Of a DNA stretch of 64,000 nt, positions 46,687 through 59,400 are shown piece by piece. Position 1 is the first letter of the stretch; every line of letters starts with the position of its first letter. The DNA comes from Marsupella aquatica. Lineage: Eukaryota > Marchantiophyta. The DNA is taken from positions 434,001 through 498,000 of the forward strand of contig OZ316898.1 in the NCBI GenBank assembly GCA_973895155.1. Reading direction: 5' to 3'. Under the pieces are notes generated by a model. That model was given only the letters and a program-made list of their open reading frames with translations, was not told the DNA's origin and made no database searches. The position numbers and the translations under genes are program-made.

Positions 46687-49600
46687 CAGCAAACAATTGT
46701 GTTGTCACAGTTACTTTTATCCTAGGGCTCTGCTCTTTGTTTATTTTGTACATGACAAAACAAGTGTGTCGATCCAGCTCAATCATATTGCCAAAGTGCT
46801 TTCAAGGCGTGTTGTTGCTATATATTTATGTGCACAAAACTTAATTTTGTACCAATCTGATCAAAATCTCATTTACAACAATAGAGGATGTGACAAGACT
46901 AATAGTGGCTTGGGTTGAAGCACCACTTTTTGTAAATATATGTGAGATTATCCTAGGCCACTTAGGTTGAGGTTGAGATTTTTGTTTTTGTTTTTGACAA
47001 TTGTTAATGTTTATTTGTAGCTAGGTTTGACATAAGTTGTCATTCTAAACAACATTGAGAGATGAAAACACAAGTGAAATTTTACATGTTAAGAACTTCA
47101 ACTAATGAAAGGTTGGGGTGAGCTAAAATAAGGTCACTTGTCTTTTATTAACAACTTCAACACCTGAAATGATATTGGGCGAGTTAAAATAGAGCTTGTC
47201 TTTTTCCAAAAAAACAGAAGACATGTCCTAGGGTGGTCACTTTTGCGGACTTGACCTAAGCGTGTGGTCATTTGAAGTGTCTTGGCAGAAGACAAGTTCC
47301 AAGGTTTTGTGGAAGAACTATCTGGTCCTGTTTATCTTTATGGCCAGATTTTAAGAACAATAAGCCCTCGTAAATTGAGTTCACTTCCATGGAAGTTGCA
47401 AGAAACAGTTTGGGCAGTTAATTTCAAATATACACCGGGCACATGGCATCACGTGGTTGGTTTGTGGCATCATGCCATTGGCACACGTGTCTTCTTACAA
47501 AATGAATGTTTCATTTTTCCCTCTCAAGTGTAGCCAAAATTGAGCAAGGGTTTAGGGGGTGTGCATTCCATTTGTTTGGGTGGGCATATTTGGATTTAGC
47601 CCCCCTCCTAATAGATCTGATGGTCTCCAAGGCCCAGGTGGAGGCTTGGATCATCAATTTGTGCATTGAATAATCTCAAGTTTGCCTCGTGAGCCCTTGC
47701 ATTTGCTGCCTCTAGGTTTGCTCCGGTTGGCTCTTGCATTTGCTGCCTCCTATTTGCTTGTGTTTGATGCCTCTCATCTGCTGCCTCCCATTTGCCACAA
47801 AAGGTTGTGACAGAGCAGCAACTTTGGCAAAACAAAGTACTACACACAATCACTAGATGGACGTATGCTCTCTATCCGCAAGGACTCATATATACAGCCG
47901 ACTTGTTCACTCGGGCCTTATCTGCATCGCTGCTTTTCTGTTTTCCGCTACAAAGTCGGGTTCGAAGTACCTATAAGAAAAGAGAAAGAAGAAAATGCCA
48001 AACAACAAGCATGATAGTAAAGTATTTCAAGATGCAAGATGTAATAAGAGGCACTAGTTTGTTCTGCCAAACCATAGATATCCACTAGGCCACCTACTCT
48101 ATTAGGATTGGTACGAGTGGAAAGGGGGATAGCATTAGAAAGGGCAAATACTTCAATCACTTTCAAACTTTTTTAGTCCCAGTAGAATGGAGTGACTTTC
48201 AACTTCAAATAAGGAGCACAGTCTGTGACAAACAGCAAAATACTATGAAAACAATAGAATGCAAAAGAGTGTCCTGAAATCCAAGATATCATCCACATGG
48301 ACAGATAAAAAGAAGAAGCTTGAAAAGCCGCCTACATTTGTGTCATTTCCTAATCTGTCCACTAGAGTACAGTGGGTTCCATCCTTATCCCTGGATAAAT
48401 GCATGGCCCAACACCCTCGGCTGCTCCAAGTAAGTGAGTAGTTTTTCACTTGGTAGAATTCATTATCAGTTGCACAATAGCAGGTGCAAAAACTTTTTGA
48501 ACAATTATACACGTAAAGAAAGAAAGAAAAATGTTAAGAAGAGCAAGTTGTGGAACGGACCCTGGCAAACACTAACAGAGATCTGTTGGTAATTCAGGTT
48601 GGCAACTTGGATCCTTGCAGTTGGCAAAGGGTACCTACTTAGTTCTCAATGAGAAGACTATAACTACTGAAAAACTCACCTGTGTTGGCATTCAAAGTTT
48701 AATGTACTTGACAGAGCTGCAAAAGATGTAAGAGTTCTCTAATTTCCTGGTCTATGGTCTTATAGGGATGTGAGATGTCCTCTTTGAGTGGGCAAAAGGA
48801 GAAAATTACAGGATGGCGGAATGTGTTGATGTTTATCTTATGAGGCACTTGTCTCCTCCTTTTAGGCACTATTTGATTTTAGCGCAAACTGTACTTTAAG
48901 TTTTTTAGGCGTACTCAAAAGAAATAGGAGGCTTTAAAATAGGAAAGGGTGAGACAAACAAATATTTTTCACTTGTAAATTATGGGATCCACACAGTAAA
49001 GCTTTGCACGTGATGAATGGCCCTTCATACAGTGACCCCCGAGGGCAGGGTGGCGAGAGAGAGGGAGGGACAGGGCAGGGCAGGGCACAGCTGGGCTGGT
49101 CGGGAAGATAAGTAACATCATCAACTATCAATCAAGTCCATCAGTTAACCTGATATAAGTCGTCATGTAATCTCAGAAAGGCCGCCGAGTTGAGGTGGGG
49201 AAAAAATCCCAAAAAGGGGAAAACAATTTGATGGAGAAAACTTCAATTTTAAAAAAATTTCACTATGGGTGTCCATACGGTGTGGACACCCCATCTCGAC
49301 GGGGTCACCTGAGATGGGTTGTGCAAGGAAATGGGATTTTGCCATATTCTAAAACATCAAAATTCAAAAATAATGTTTTTGGTCCATACTCCTATGTGGG
49401 CAAGGTCAGCCGAGATTGAAGGCCCCATCTTAGCTACTTAGCTGAGATTCACAAAGATTGAGGGCGGAAAGATTGACAACTGATGAAGTACTCAACCCCC
49501 TGGGCAGTCAAGGAGAGGAGGGTAGAAAGGGGGAAAATGATTGTCATCCCCTGCCTGTCCCCCACATGCCCTCTTGATGAATAGTTAGCAGCACCACGTG

Positions 49601-51284
49601 GTGCCATAGCGCAACGGAACGTGCAACACTGCTGACTAGGTTTTGTGTCAACAACACGTTTGCATCAACCCCAACATCAGTAGCACCCTTGACAACACTT
49701 CCCCTGGCACTTCCTTTCCTTAGTGACACCTCCGTGCCTGAACTACTTCCTTTCCTTCAAGACACACCCTTGCCTTCAAGACAACCCTTGCATCAATGAC
49801 ACATATTAAGATGTGTCAACAATATCCTTGCCTCCACAACACTGTTTTGCCTCACCTTGACATTAATGTGTAACAAAGGTATTGTCACACCAACGACAAC
49901 ATGGCAGCAACGACTCCATGGCCGCAACAACAACAGTGCAAGTCACGGGCATTGGGCTAGTGGGTGACAATGAGTGAAAAGAAGAAAGTAAAAAACAGGT
50001 GGTATTTGTGTTTCATTTGAACAAGTGGAATTGTTTTTACAAGTTGTGTACAAATGAATTGTACAGCCTCTAGAGGACTCCTGTTTGGTCCTGGAAACAA
50101 GTGACCTTGAGTTTCAGAATAGGGAAGGAGGGGGAGGAGGAGGCGAGGCTTGAGTTTACAGGATGAGAGGATAATTTTTGACTCTCTTGTCTTTTACCAT
50201 ATCTAATCCTGTTTATAAAGTTAACCCTCCCTACTAAAAAGGTGGTCAGGTAGCGCATTAAGTACTGTGACAACAGAATGAGAAGAGGCCCAGCAGTCAT
50301 TCCAAATTACCACGTCAAGAGGTGGTTTAAACTTTGGCAATAACTACCTTGTCCACATAAGCATGTTGGGAGACCCACTCCAGTTCATGTTGGATTGGGA
50401 GATTTCTTGGACCGTGACCTCGCAATACATGTAGAGTCAAAATGGAATGGTCACTGGATATGAATGGTTGTGATGAAATCTAAAAGCAAAATAGTGGAAA
50501 TGACCAGTCATTTGTTGTCTGGTCATTCTTGTGAAGTTCTCCCAAGGGATCATTCTAAAGCATAGACTGGTCAGGGAGGCAAGAAGATAAATCAAAGGGC
50601 AAGGTCAAGTAGCTTCCTCCAATATGTGATCCAGAGGTATGGTGATCAGAGGGCCTTCCACCGTGGATGGAGGACTAACATGTTTATGAACCGACCTAGC
50701 CTTATATGAAATAGCAACTACAAGCAACAGAATAGTAGGCATGAGCACATCCTGTACTTTAGCAGTCATTGTTACAGGAGATTGTTTCAGGATAAGAGGC
50801 CCTCTATTTGGAACTTAGTGCTTGACACCATCTGGTGGTTACACTGGGCCTGGTGGCCTGACTAGGGTTGGTTTGGTGGCTGGCTTGTTTGCTGGGGTTT
50901 GCTCGGTCCCGGAGTGGCTTTCATCCTTTGGGTGGTCTGTTTTTCTTGGGTTCCGGCCCCTTCCAGGTGTGAAAAAAGGGGAAAAGAAGCAGGTACCATG
51001 AATATTCACACCTAGTTAAACTAGTACAGTGAATATTCACACCTTGTTAAACTCTTAAAACTTGGGCTAGGGAGGCAACCAAAGCAATAACTCGGGGTCA
51101 CGGAAGCAACAAGAACTTTCTTCATGTCTCAGAGAAGCAAGCTAAGCCATCTTGGGCCACCAAAACACCTTAGTTACTAGCATTGGACAAGCTTAATGGG
51201 ACTCTCATGCACAGCTGCCTATTGGGTCCTGCCCATCACACAGGAAGGCAAGATATGGGGCTGTATGTCTTCACATTTCCGAAT
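46687..51284. other. Long gene-free stretch
   Basis: No frame with protein-like composition. One perfect 9-bp hairpin (GGGTGTCCA 49267-49275, TGGACACCC 49283-49291) and a CAACAC/GACAC-rich low-complexity patch at 49610-49930 are the only features I noted. Confidence 0.45.
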
Positions 51285-51584
51285 GCTACCTACCTTGCAC
51301 GGATCCACAAATGTGCAGTTTGTGTTGCTTTAGCCATTTTGACAAGCATGCTACCTACTGTGCATGGATACACATAAGTGCACAGTGCATGAGTCATTTT
51401 GACAAGCATGCTACCTACTGGGCATGGATCCACATAAGTGCAAAGTGCATGTGTCATTTTGACAAGCATGCTACCTACTGTGCATGGATCGACATAAGTG
51501 CACAGTGCATGAGTCATTTTGACAAGCTTGCTATCTACTGTGCATGGATCCACACGAGGATGCTACCTACTATGCACGGATCCA
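51285..51584. repeat. 60-bp minisatellite, about 4.5 units
   Basis: The unit contains CATTTTGACAAGCATGCTAC, then CTACTGTGCATGGATCCACA and AAGTGCA. Period is exactly 60, so a 20-residue periodic frame is open on both strands. The first unit is divergent and the last is truncated. There are no unique spacers, so this is not a CRISPR-like array. Confidence 0.95.
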
Positions 51585-53700
51585 AACAATTGTAAATTGC
51601 GCTCTCCATTAGCCAGTTAGACAAGCATAGCCCACTCCTAGTGGATCTCAGTGTGTCAAGTGAGGTTATTAGAGTTCAAATTTCTACAGCAAACCAACTT
51701 TGGCACAAACCCCATCCCAAAGGTTCACCCAAGCCCTTTACATACAAACTATTCCCAGTCGGAAAGAATGGAGGTCTGGCTATTATCACCTAACCTAAAT
51801 GGAAACCCCGGGGAGGGCAGAATTGTAGAGTGGGACCCAGGGGTTTATAATAAATGAGTCCATCTACCTTACTGTAAAAAGTTAGCTCTCGAGGCAAAGG
51901 GGGAGTAAAAATAGGAGGACCACAGCTTCCATTCTACGTCATGGAGTAGCGAAACTCTCGCATGCAAAGCAAAGCACAGTTGGCCGTCTGTCTCGTTTGC
52001 TGTCCAGAAAGCCAGGCACCGCAGAGAATTCTGTCCAGAAAACGAGGCACCTCAAGGATCCATGGAATCTGGGAGGGAAACTGGAGAGCCCCTGATGCGA
52101 GACGTACCGTACCTGCGCACAAAATGACGAACGGAAGAGAGAGCCGACTCCCCATTGCTCGCCGATTCGACTAGCGCAGCTCGCAAGGGCTCCTGAGTCC
52201 CATCCCAGCGTTGCCAGCCAGCTACTGTAGCCAGCCGATAGAGGAGGCAGCTGCCGAAATCTCTACCAAGTAGTCTCTCTTGTTCCTCTCCCCGCCATCG
52301 CTCCCTGCGAGCGAGCGAGCTACACCTACTATCCCCCGTCGTACCGTCGGGAATTGCGCTTTGGCCCATCCGCCCAGAGATAGACAGAAAGACACCTCTT
52401 GAGGCGGCGTACGGTCCTAGCCGAAGAAATGGGACCAACCCGGAGATAGCCAATGCAGGAAGAGCAGCAGCTGATAAAAGGAGGAGCAAGGAAGTGAACG
52501 GCTCCTGCAGTCCTCCTTTCCTACCTGCTGCTGCTGTTGTGGCAGAGGCTACTCTCTACTCCTCACCTCACGAGCCACGGAGAATTGCGATTGACGGGGT
52601 GGAAGGGACGGATCACATCTTCTGACCCCCTTGTCGTACAGGTGTTGGAAGTGGATCGTGAGCAGCGGACGCCTTTGACGACGCTTCTGCGTACATGTCC
52701 TTGAAATTTATCTCTCGTGGACGCGTCGAAAGGGTGAGCAATCAAGCGTATGAGTCAGCCAGCAAGCGCGAGCAAGCGGGCGGTGCATGTATAGAGTTGG
52801 CGAACGGAGTTTCGTTGGTGAGGCAGAGGAAGAGGAGGTCCTCCATTTTGCAGTAAAAGCAGAGAAGTTGGTTGTGTTGTTTGTCACCCTTGTAATTTTC
52901 AGGGCAGGAAAGCGAGGAGTTGTCCTAGGGCACGGTAATCACGGAAGGTCGTGATTGGCATTGAGTGGAGATACGGATTGATTGATTGACAACTAAGTGC
53001 GAGGGCGGACGGGCTTTATTATTCGAGAGCGGCACACAATACCTTCTGAAGAGCGTTTCGCGAAGAATAGTGCACTGCTGCTGCTGTAACATGTGCGTAT
53101 GGGACATGCTGCAGGTGAGATGAAGCAGATGTTTCAATCGAGTAATAAATAAATGAATGATCGAATAAATTCGGTTGTTGTTAGTACCACCGTTTTCAAT
53201 TAACCCTTGACGACGATAATTTGGTGTGTGAATGCTGTGACCGCAGTCTGTCGCCCGGTCGGAATGGGCGGTGTAGTCTTTGAAAGCACCTTAATAACAG
53301 GGAGGTCGTTACCGTGGTCCAGGTGTAGCAGAGCCGAAGAAGCAGCAGCAGCATCAGCTTGTTGCCCTGTGCAAAGCAGGCACATATAGGGATAGCCTCG
53401 GACACGTGGATGCGTCCTCCTGGCAGAAACGAATTCCTCGAGTATCAGGAGGGGGGTGGGAAGGTGCGGTTGTTGTTGCTACTCCGGAATGCTTCACGAC
53501 GAGGTACTAGAGGAGCAGTCGTGGCACGAACGAAACGAGGCAAAGGTTTTGGGTTTGGGGTGATGGGTCGCACCTTCATTGGTAGATGCTGAATTGTGCA
53601 CCCAAATATCTCTCAAGAAAGTGCAGTTTCTCGTTGCACCGACATTTTCTTCTGGAATTGTTGGCCTTCGAGCGGCTCTCTCATCGGCTACAGTTATTTG
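51585..53700. promoter_or_regulatory. Upstream region of the ABC transporter
   Basis: GC rises from about 51900, as in a promoter and 5' UTR. Several short open frames occur on both strands but none looks like a conserved protein. The frame of the transporter is open from 53593 without an ATG until 53701. Confidence 0.45.
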
Positions 53701-56406
53701 ATGGGGAAGAAGACTGGGTATCTGCCTGAAACCCAAATCTACTTGGGAACCACGAACGTGAACGAGGCACGGAAGCTTTGGCGATATCGGCTGTGTGGAC
53801 TCTGCGTTCTGTTCAGTGTCGACATTTTGTGCGCCACGGCTTTATTCGTTTGTGTGTTCACTTGGAACTCGGGATTCGGGTCCCTCAGCGGTTTCTGGGA
53901 GAGTCTGTTTCGTTTCACCACCGATTCTTTGGACTTGCTAGTGTTCAGCGTACTTAGAATCTTAGGTCTCTCCGGGCTGGTCTACTATGGTGCCGTGCTC
54001 GCAGCGAAGGAAGCAGAGATTAATGAGAAGAACAAGGAAGGTAAGGATAAGGGACCAGCCTTCACTCCGAGTTTAGTTGGCCGCTCGGCAGCGGCTGCGG
54101 ACAGTAAAGCTCATGTCAATGGGGGCCTCAGAGAACCCCTCTTGGTTAAAAGGGATAGCGCAATTTCCACCAACTCGAAGGTTCCGGGCGCTCCGGGGCC
54201 TGCAGGATTCGAGGAATGGTTTTCAGGCTCGTCGAAGAAGGATCTTGTGCTGTTCTTCGTGTTTTTATTGTGCACAGGTTTTCAGGCATATGTCGGTGCC
54301 AAATGTATCGGTTTTTATTTCGATACATCGCACCAGATTTTTGGAATCAGTGGTGAGGTTTGGCAGGGTGTGTTGATGGGTTCACAGGTTACTTGGATTT
54401 TGTTCGAAAGCAGGTATGCGCATCAAGTTGTTGATGCTTCCCGAATTTTTTCTAGGGCTATATATTTAGACGCTAGAAAGAGGTCCCGAATTGGGAATCC
54501 GTGCGCGCCTGTGGTTGCCCCCGGCCTGGCTGAGCAGGAAGGAACTCTGAGAGGGGACAAGGGATTGAAAGAGGAGACAGAGGTCGACCAGAACAAATTT
54601 CTCTTGCGAGCCATTTCGTTGGCTCGGCAAGAGATTGGCCTCATCCTCGGTGCTTTTGTTTGCCTGGGAGTATCCTCTGCATCAGGTCTTCTTCTCCCGA
54701 GATTCCAGGGGAGGATCTTGGATCACGCCATCAACAGTGACAGGGAAGAGTTCAAGGCGGATCTCAAGCTGCTCATCGTCTTCACAATTGTCACTGGGTT
54801 CTTTGAGGCTACGCGCAATTTGTGCTTCACGGTGGTGGGTAAAAGGGTGCTCAAAACTCTCCAGGATCGCCTCTTCATGGGCGTTGTGCGTCAGGATATT
54901 GCCTACTTCGATGGCACCACGTCTGGGGAGCTCACATCCCGGTTGACGAATGATGTCTCCTCTATGGCTGAACCCATTAATTGGATGCTCTCGTCCATTT
55001 TCCGCAACTTGATTGCTTTGGTTGGAGCCTTCGTCCTCTGTTTCTCCATCAATTGGAAGCTTAGCATGCTGGCTTTCACAACCATGGCCCCCATTATGCA
55101 CATCACTGCAGTCTACTCTCGCTGGTCGAGAGAGCTCAATCGGAAACGCTACGCTCTACTGGCAGAGGCTAACTCGGCAGCATCGGAAGCGCTGGGCAAT
55201 GTGCGCACGGTGAGAGCATTCTCCACTGAAGACGTGGAGATTGATCGCTTCAAATCGAAGACGTTGGCGGCAATGCAGAAAGGAGTGAGGGACGCGTTCG
55301 CTTACGCAGGAGCTGTAGCTGTCAACGACTGGCTAGACTTAGGTGCCTCTGTTCTAATCCTCTGGTATGGAGGAACCTTGGTGATGCAGAACAGGATGTC
55401 AGCTGGCAAATTGATCACGTTTGAACTCTACTGGAATCAGATACAGTCTGCGTATCAGAGCATCATGTCGGTGCTCATGTCTCTAACTCGTGCTGCAGGG
55501 GCAGCGCAGCGAGTGCTTTCACTAGTAGATGCCCTGCCTGACATTGACCCTAATGCAGGGACTCCAGTCTCGAGCTTGGAAGGGGAAATTAGACTCGAGG
55601 ATGTCCATTTCCACTACCAGATGAGGCCACAGCATCCTGTGCTTACCGGTGTATCTCTTCATGTTGGCCAAGGTCAAGTTTGTGCTCTTGTTGGTCGCAG
55701 TGGAGGTGGAAAGTCGACTATCGTGCACCTCCTTATGAGGTTTTATGACCCAGCCCAAGGGAGAATTTTGTTGGACGGGTGGGATTTGCGGCATTTGAAC
55801 TTGAAGTCTGTGCATAAGCATATGGGACTCGTGGCCCAAGATACCCAGATGTTTGCTTGCTCCATAGAGGAGAACATCACCTATGGTTTGACAAAGTACC
55901 GCGTTGAGGACATTGAGGAGGCTGCTAGATATGCGCATGCTCATGACTTTATTATGAGGTTTCCTGATGGGTATGCTACTCGTGTTGGGGAGCGAGGGGT
56001 GCGCCTGTCGGGCGGGCAGCGGCAACGAATTGCCATTGCCAGAATGTTGCTCCGTCGACCCAAAATTTTACTCCTGGACGAGGCTACTAGTTCGCTGGAC
56101 ACGGAGAGCGAAGCATTGGTGCAGCAAGCTTTGGACAGATTGATTTCCGAAGGCGGGAGAACCGTTGTCCTTGTTGCGCACCGACTGTCTACTGTGCGAA
56201 ATGCGGACATGATTGCCGTGATGGAAAAGGGCTCGGTCGTAGAGCAAGGACAGCACGACGAGCTGCTTGAGCGCAATGGAGTTTATCAAAAGCTAGTGCG
56301 AAGGCAGTTGAACAAGGTACAAGAAACCATAGATTCTGATGAGGATTCTGAAGAGAAAGTAGACGTCGACGAGAAATCATTAGCTTCAGATGAAGACCTT
56401 TCCTGA
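53701..56406 (+). CDS. ABC half-transporter, ABCB (TAP/MDR-like) subfamily, intronless
   Basis: 901 residues from the first ATG (53701); the open frame extends upstream but has no earlier ATG. Residues 1-260 hold extra hydrophobic segments (about 31-54, 78-102, 180-203, 218-236) with a polar Lys/Ser linker between them. An ABC transmembrane domain follows at about 305-595 (six helices expected). The nucleotide-binding domain shows Walker A GRSGGGKST (665-673), Q-loop Gln713, signature LSGGQ (769-773), Walker B ILLLDE (789-794) and H-loop His827, all intact. The C-terminus is acidic (SDEDSEEKVDVDEK). One half-size unit implies homodimer or heterodimer action. TAP-like ABCB members move peptides or metabolites across organelle or ER/vacuole membranes; the substrate here is unknown. 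No premature stops over 2.7 kb. Confidence 0.92.
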   Translation: MGKKTGYLPETQIYLGTTNVNEARKLWRYRLCGLCVLFSVDILCATALFVCVFTWNSGFGSLSGFWESLFRFTTDSLDLLVFSVLRILGLSGLVYYGAVLAAKEAEINEKNKEGKDKGPAFTPSLVGRSAAAADSKAHVNGGLREPLLVKRDSAISTNSKVPGAPGPAGFEEWFSGSSKKDLVLFFVFLLCTGFQAYVGAKCIGFYFDTSHQIFGISGEVWQGVLMGSQVTWILFESRYAHQVVDASRIFSRAIYLDARKRSRIGNPCAPVVAPGLAEQEGTLRGDKGLKEETEVDQNKFLLRAISLARQEIGLILGAFVCLGVSSASGLLLPRFQGRILDHAINSDREEFKADLKLLIVFTIVTGFFEATRNLCFTVVGKRVLKTLQDRLFMGVVRQDIAYFDGTTSGELTSRLTNDVSSMAEPINWMLSSIFRNLIALVGAFVLCFSINWKLSMLAFTTMAPIMHITAVYSRWSRELNRKRYALLAEANSAASEALGNVRTVRAFSTEDVEIDRFKSKTLAAMQKGVRDAFAYAGAVAVNDWLDLGASVLILWYGGTLVMQNRMSAGKLITFELYWNQIQSAYQSIMSVLMSLTRAAGAAQRVLSLVDALPDIDPNAGTPVSSLEGEIRLEDVHFHYQMRPQHPVLTGVSLHVGQGQVCALVGRSGGGKSTIVHLLMRFYDPAQGRILLDGWDLRHLNLKSVHKHMGLVAQDTQMFACSIEENITYGLTKYRVEDIEEAARYAHAHDFIMRFPDGYATRVGERGVRLSGGQRQRIAIARMLLRRPKILLLDEATSSLDTESEALVQQALDRLISEGGRTVVLVAHRLSTVRNADMIAVMEKGSVVEQGQHDELLERNGVYQKLVRRQLNKVQETIDSDEDSEEKVDVDEKSLASDEDLS

Positions 56407-59400
56407 CAAGGTTTTTCTATTAAAGCTGAGGTCCATTTCGCGCATTGTCGCCCGATTTTCTTCTTTTAGTGGGGTGGCATTTTTTTGAAATCTCAGTAGC
56501 TAGATGTTCTCACGTACGCATCCACGAATTTTTCGTAAATGTGAGAAAGCGGGAAGTAGAGGTCCACTGACCATGATCACCATAATTGAGAACAGACACG
56601 CATCCGATCAGTAAAGGCGCCCCTCCTCTTACACGTCACGACAATCCCAGATTGGCTGTTATTGGCAACTCAAATTCTTTCTTCAAGTCTGATCCAATAC
56701 ATGCCAGGTTTTGTCCTGCTCCTGGGATAGCAGAGGCAAGGCGATTCGTCGCATGCCAGCTTATGTTTTGAGTGGAAGCTGGAGTTGTTGGCTGAGCTAG
56801 GATCTAGTTTTGACATTCCGGTGTGAACCGGTATATGAACAGCGGTCCTGATATCACCGTAGTCATATGTTACCCTTAGCTGTATGTGGTGACTTTACAG
56901 TTAGCGTGCGAGGAAGGCCTAAAATACGAAGCATATGTGAAATATGGAGGGTGTTTGTTATGTCCTGATCCTGCCACTGAGATTGCTTTTTGTCGTGACG
57001 GACAGTTATATATGATTCAATGACAAGTTCTCAATACTGCTCTTCAAGACACCGGCCATGAGCTTAATCGAGAACCAATCTTGTGTTTGTGACAACTTGA
57101 AAGGATTTTGGGACCTGTCATTAGATATCATTGATGGCATGATCGAAGGTCTGCACCAGGAAATATAGCTGGCGCAGACCCGACATGGTCGAGAGGCCGA
57201 GGAAAACCAAAGCACCTAGATGGAGGCCAGGTTTGTGCCGAGCCAACAGGGTTGTATCGGAGATTTGTTTCCTCGCGGTTTCCTACTGTGAGTGTTGGTT
57301 CACTCTGTTCTTTCTTGTTTCTTGGGACGCATATCCTTTTGTATGAACATCTCAAGACATCCAGCGCCTTGTCGTAAACGATTGCATAGAACGATAAGTA
57401 GCCCAACCAACTGAGTCAGCCGCGCCTATTGCTCCACGCTGATCCTGGACATGGAGGTAAGGTAGCGTTACGATAGGGACCTTTGGTATGATTTGGCGGC
57501 GGAAGACTTCACAGAAGCTGGCACTATTCATCCAAATTTTGCGCGCATATATGGCTTTCGCAAAACTTCGTGTGCCCCTAACGTCGTGGCATTCCTGCTT
57601 GCATCTCTGAGCTTCCAACACCCGTTCAGCTTGCAGAGCAAGCTCGTTATGCTTGTCATCTGTTTGTGAGCCGTAAGTGGGAGTATGCTGCACTGCCTTA
57701 GCTGCCAACAATAACCTAACCTGCCAAAGGAGAGTTGTTGCCACTTTTGTGATGTATGTTTCTACCTTGCTAATGTTGTCTTGAGTGACGGAGAAACGTC
57801 AACCTATTTGGTAATGTCTCGCGGAGGTCGATACCTGGATTTATTGAACATCAGAAAGAGAATCGTCTGGAAATATTCATCTGTGGATAATCTTCTTGGA
57901 GACTTTTAGTAGCGAGCACCATGGGAGCCACCTGCTTTTATGTACTGGATTCGGATCTGTAGCCAATTGAGAGCATACGTGCTGTCACGTGGCTGATGAC
58001 GATAAAACCCAGTCTGCATACTGCCTGTGTGACGATCTGCTGGAATTGAATCTGGTGGTGGCAGTTGCATGAGGACATCTACATCTACCTTCCTAACTGT
58101 ACCCAGTAGCACCTTTACGGCTGTACAACGTGGTCGAGGACGATGGTACTCTCTTCCTTTCGTGAAATGCTTTGTTGGCGATCGGCTTGAAATCTGCAGG
58201 AGGTCTCATTGCCCCGTGAAGTTCCTCAGCCTTTTAGGTCCCGTAAAAGTCTGAGTTGAGGCCCATTTGATGTAGTCTTCAATGTGTCTCGGTTCGTTAT
58301 CCGTTGTGGTTTCATAGCCTGACCGAAGCGGCCATCGTTACCTTTGAAGCGCACGACCTTGTGCGAGATATTTCAATTATGTAGTTGGGCCATCACTATC
58401 TATGAAGAGCAAGAGCCAGATCTCACTTATTTGGTTGGCGACCTTTAGTATCAGCTTAAAACCGACTTTTTGCTCGTGGTTCGTTTTTACAGACTAGGGG
58501 AATGTTGTTTTGTCCGTTTTGATACACGGCTCCCAACTAGCCACAGATCTTGATATAGACACAACTAGCGCGAAGGAAGAAATCATGGGTTTCCTACAAA
58601 ATCATTGGTTTCTCCAAAGACTGGATCACCATCTTAAAAGTTCGATTCGTCATGATGTAATTCTTTCCATTTGGAGTACTATAGTTGTCTTCCAAGCAGA
58701 CTTACAATGAAGGTGTCAGACCCCAAACGTTCAAGCTAAAGCTAGCAAAAGAGACAGATTGATGGGCATGCTTTTAATAAGAAAACTATGGAGGTTTATA
58801 GAACTGGCTCCATGTTGTAGAAGATTGGGCTCTACCAGACGTCAAGGGTTACTAGAGTCTCGCAATGGAAATGGCAGCATGTAAACTCACTCATTACAAT
58901 GACCAAACCTCGCTCGAAATTGTTTCAAACATCAACACAGATTCCAAATTGTCACCTAACTGGCTCTTCTTCAGAGAACCTTGAATGAGGAGCCCACCAC
59001 ATCTGTCAAACATTACTAGAGGATGACATATCTCCAACAATTAACATCTCTCTCATGCATGCTCCCTAAGGAACTGAATTGAACAGAGTACATGGTCACA
59101 ATTGACTCAAAAATAGAGGCGCGGGCCCCAACTTGAATGAAAAGAATCTATGCCATTGAACGCTTTTAAAAGGCCAGCCATCGAAGCATGTCTTTCATAC
59201 AAACAGCTAAAAATAAGAGATCTCCAATGAACTGATTGTTGATGAGCTTTCCACAGAATTGTCAATCTTGAATTCCATCCCACAGCGCATCCAGTGTGAA
59301 AATTTATTGAGATCACCTTACAACTGTCCAAACGATGAGTTCAAGCACAGCCGAGACAAGAATATATACTCTGTACACAATTGCTCGTGGACAGTTGCTG

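Noticed and set aside
51285-51584. CRISPR-like array
   Set aside because: Units are contiguous 60-bp repeats without unique spacers; this is a minisatellite.
52052-52489. 145-codon - strand frame with a hydrophobic start
   Set aside because: GC-rich upstream region of the ABC gene; no recognisable domain or repeat support, so likely chance.
54682-56276. Several - strand frames of 110-167 codons
   Set aside because: They are shadows of the ABC transporter, whose + strand frame carries all ABC motifs.
57352-57744. 130-codon - strand frame
   Set aside because: No domain recognised and no splice or neighbour support; it could be a gene fragment but I cannot support it.
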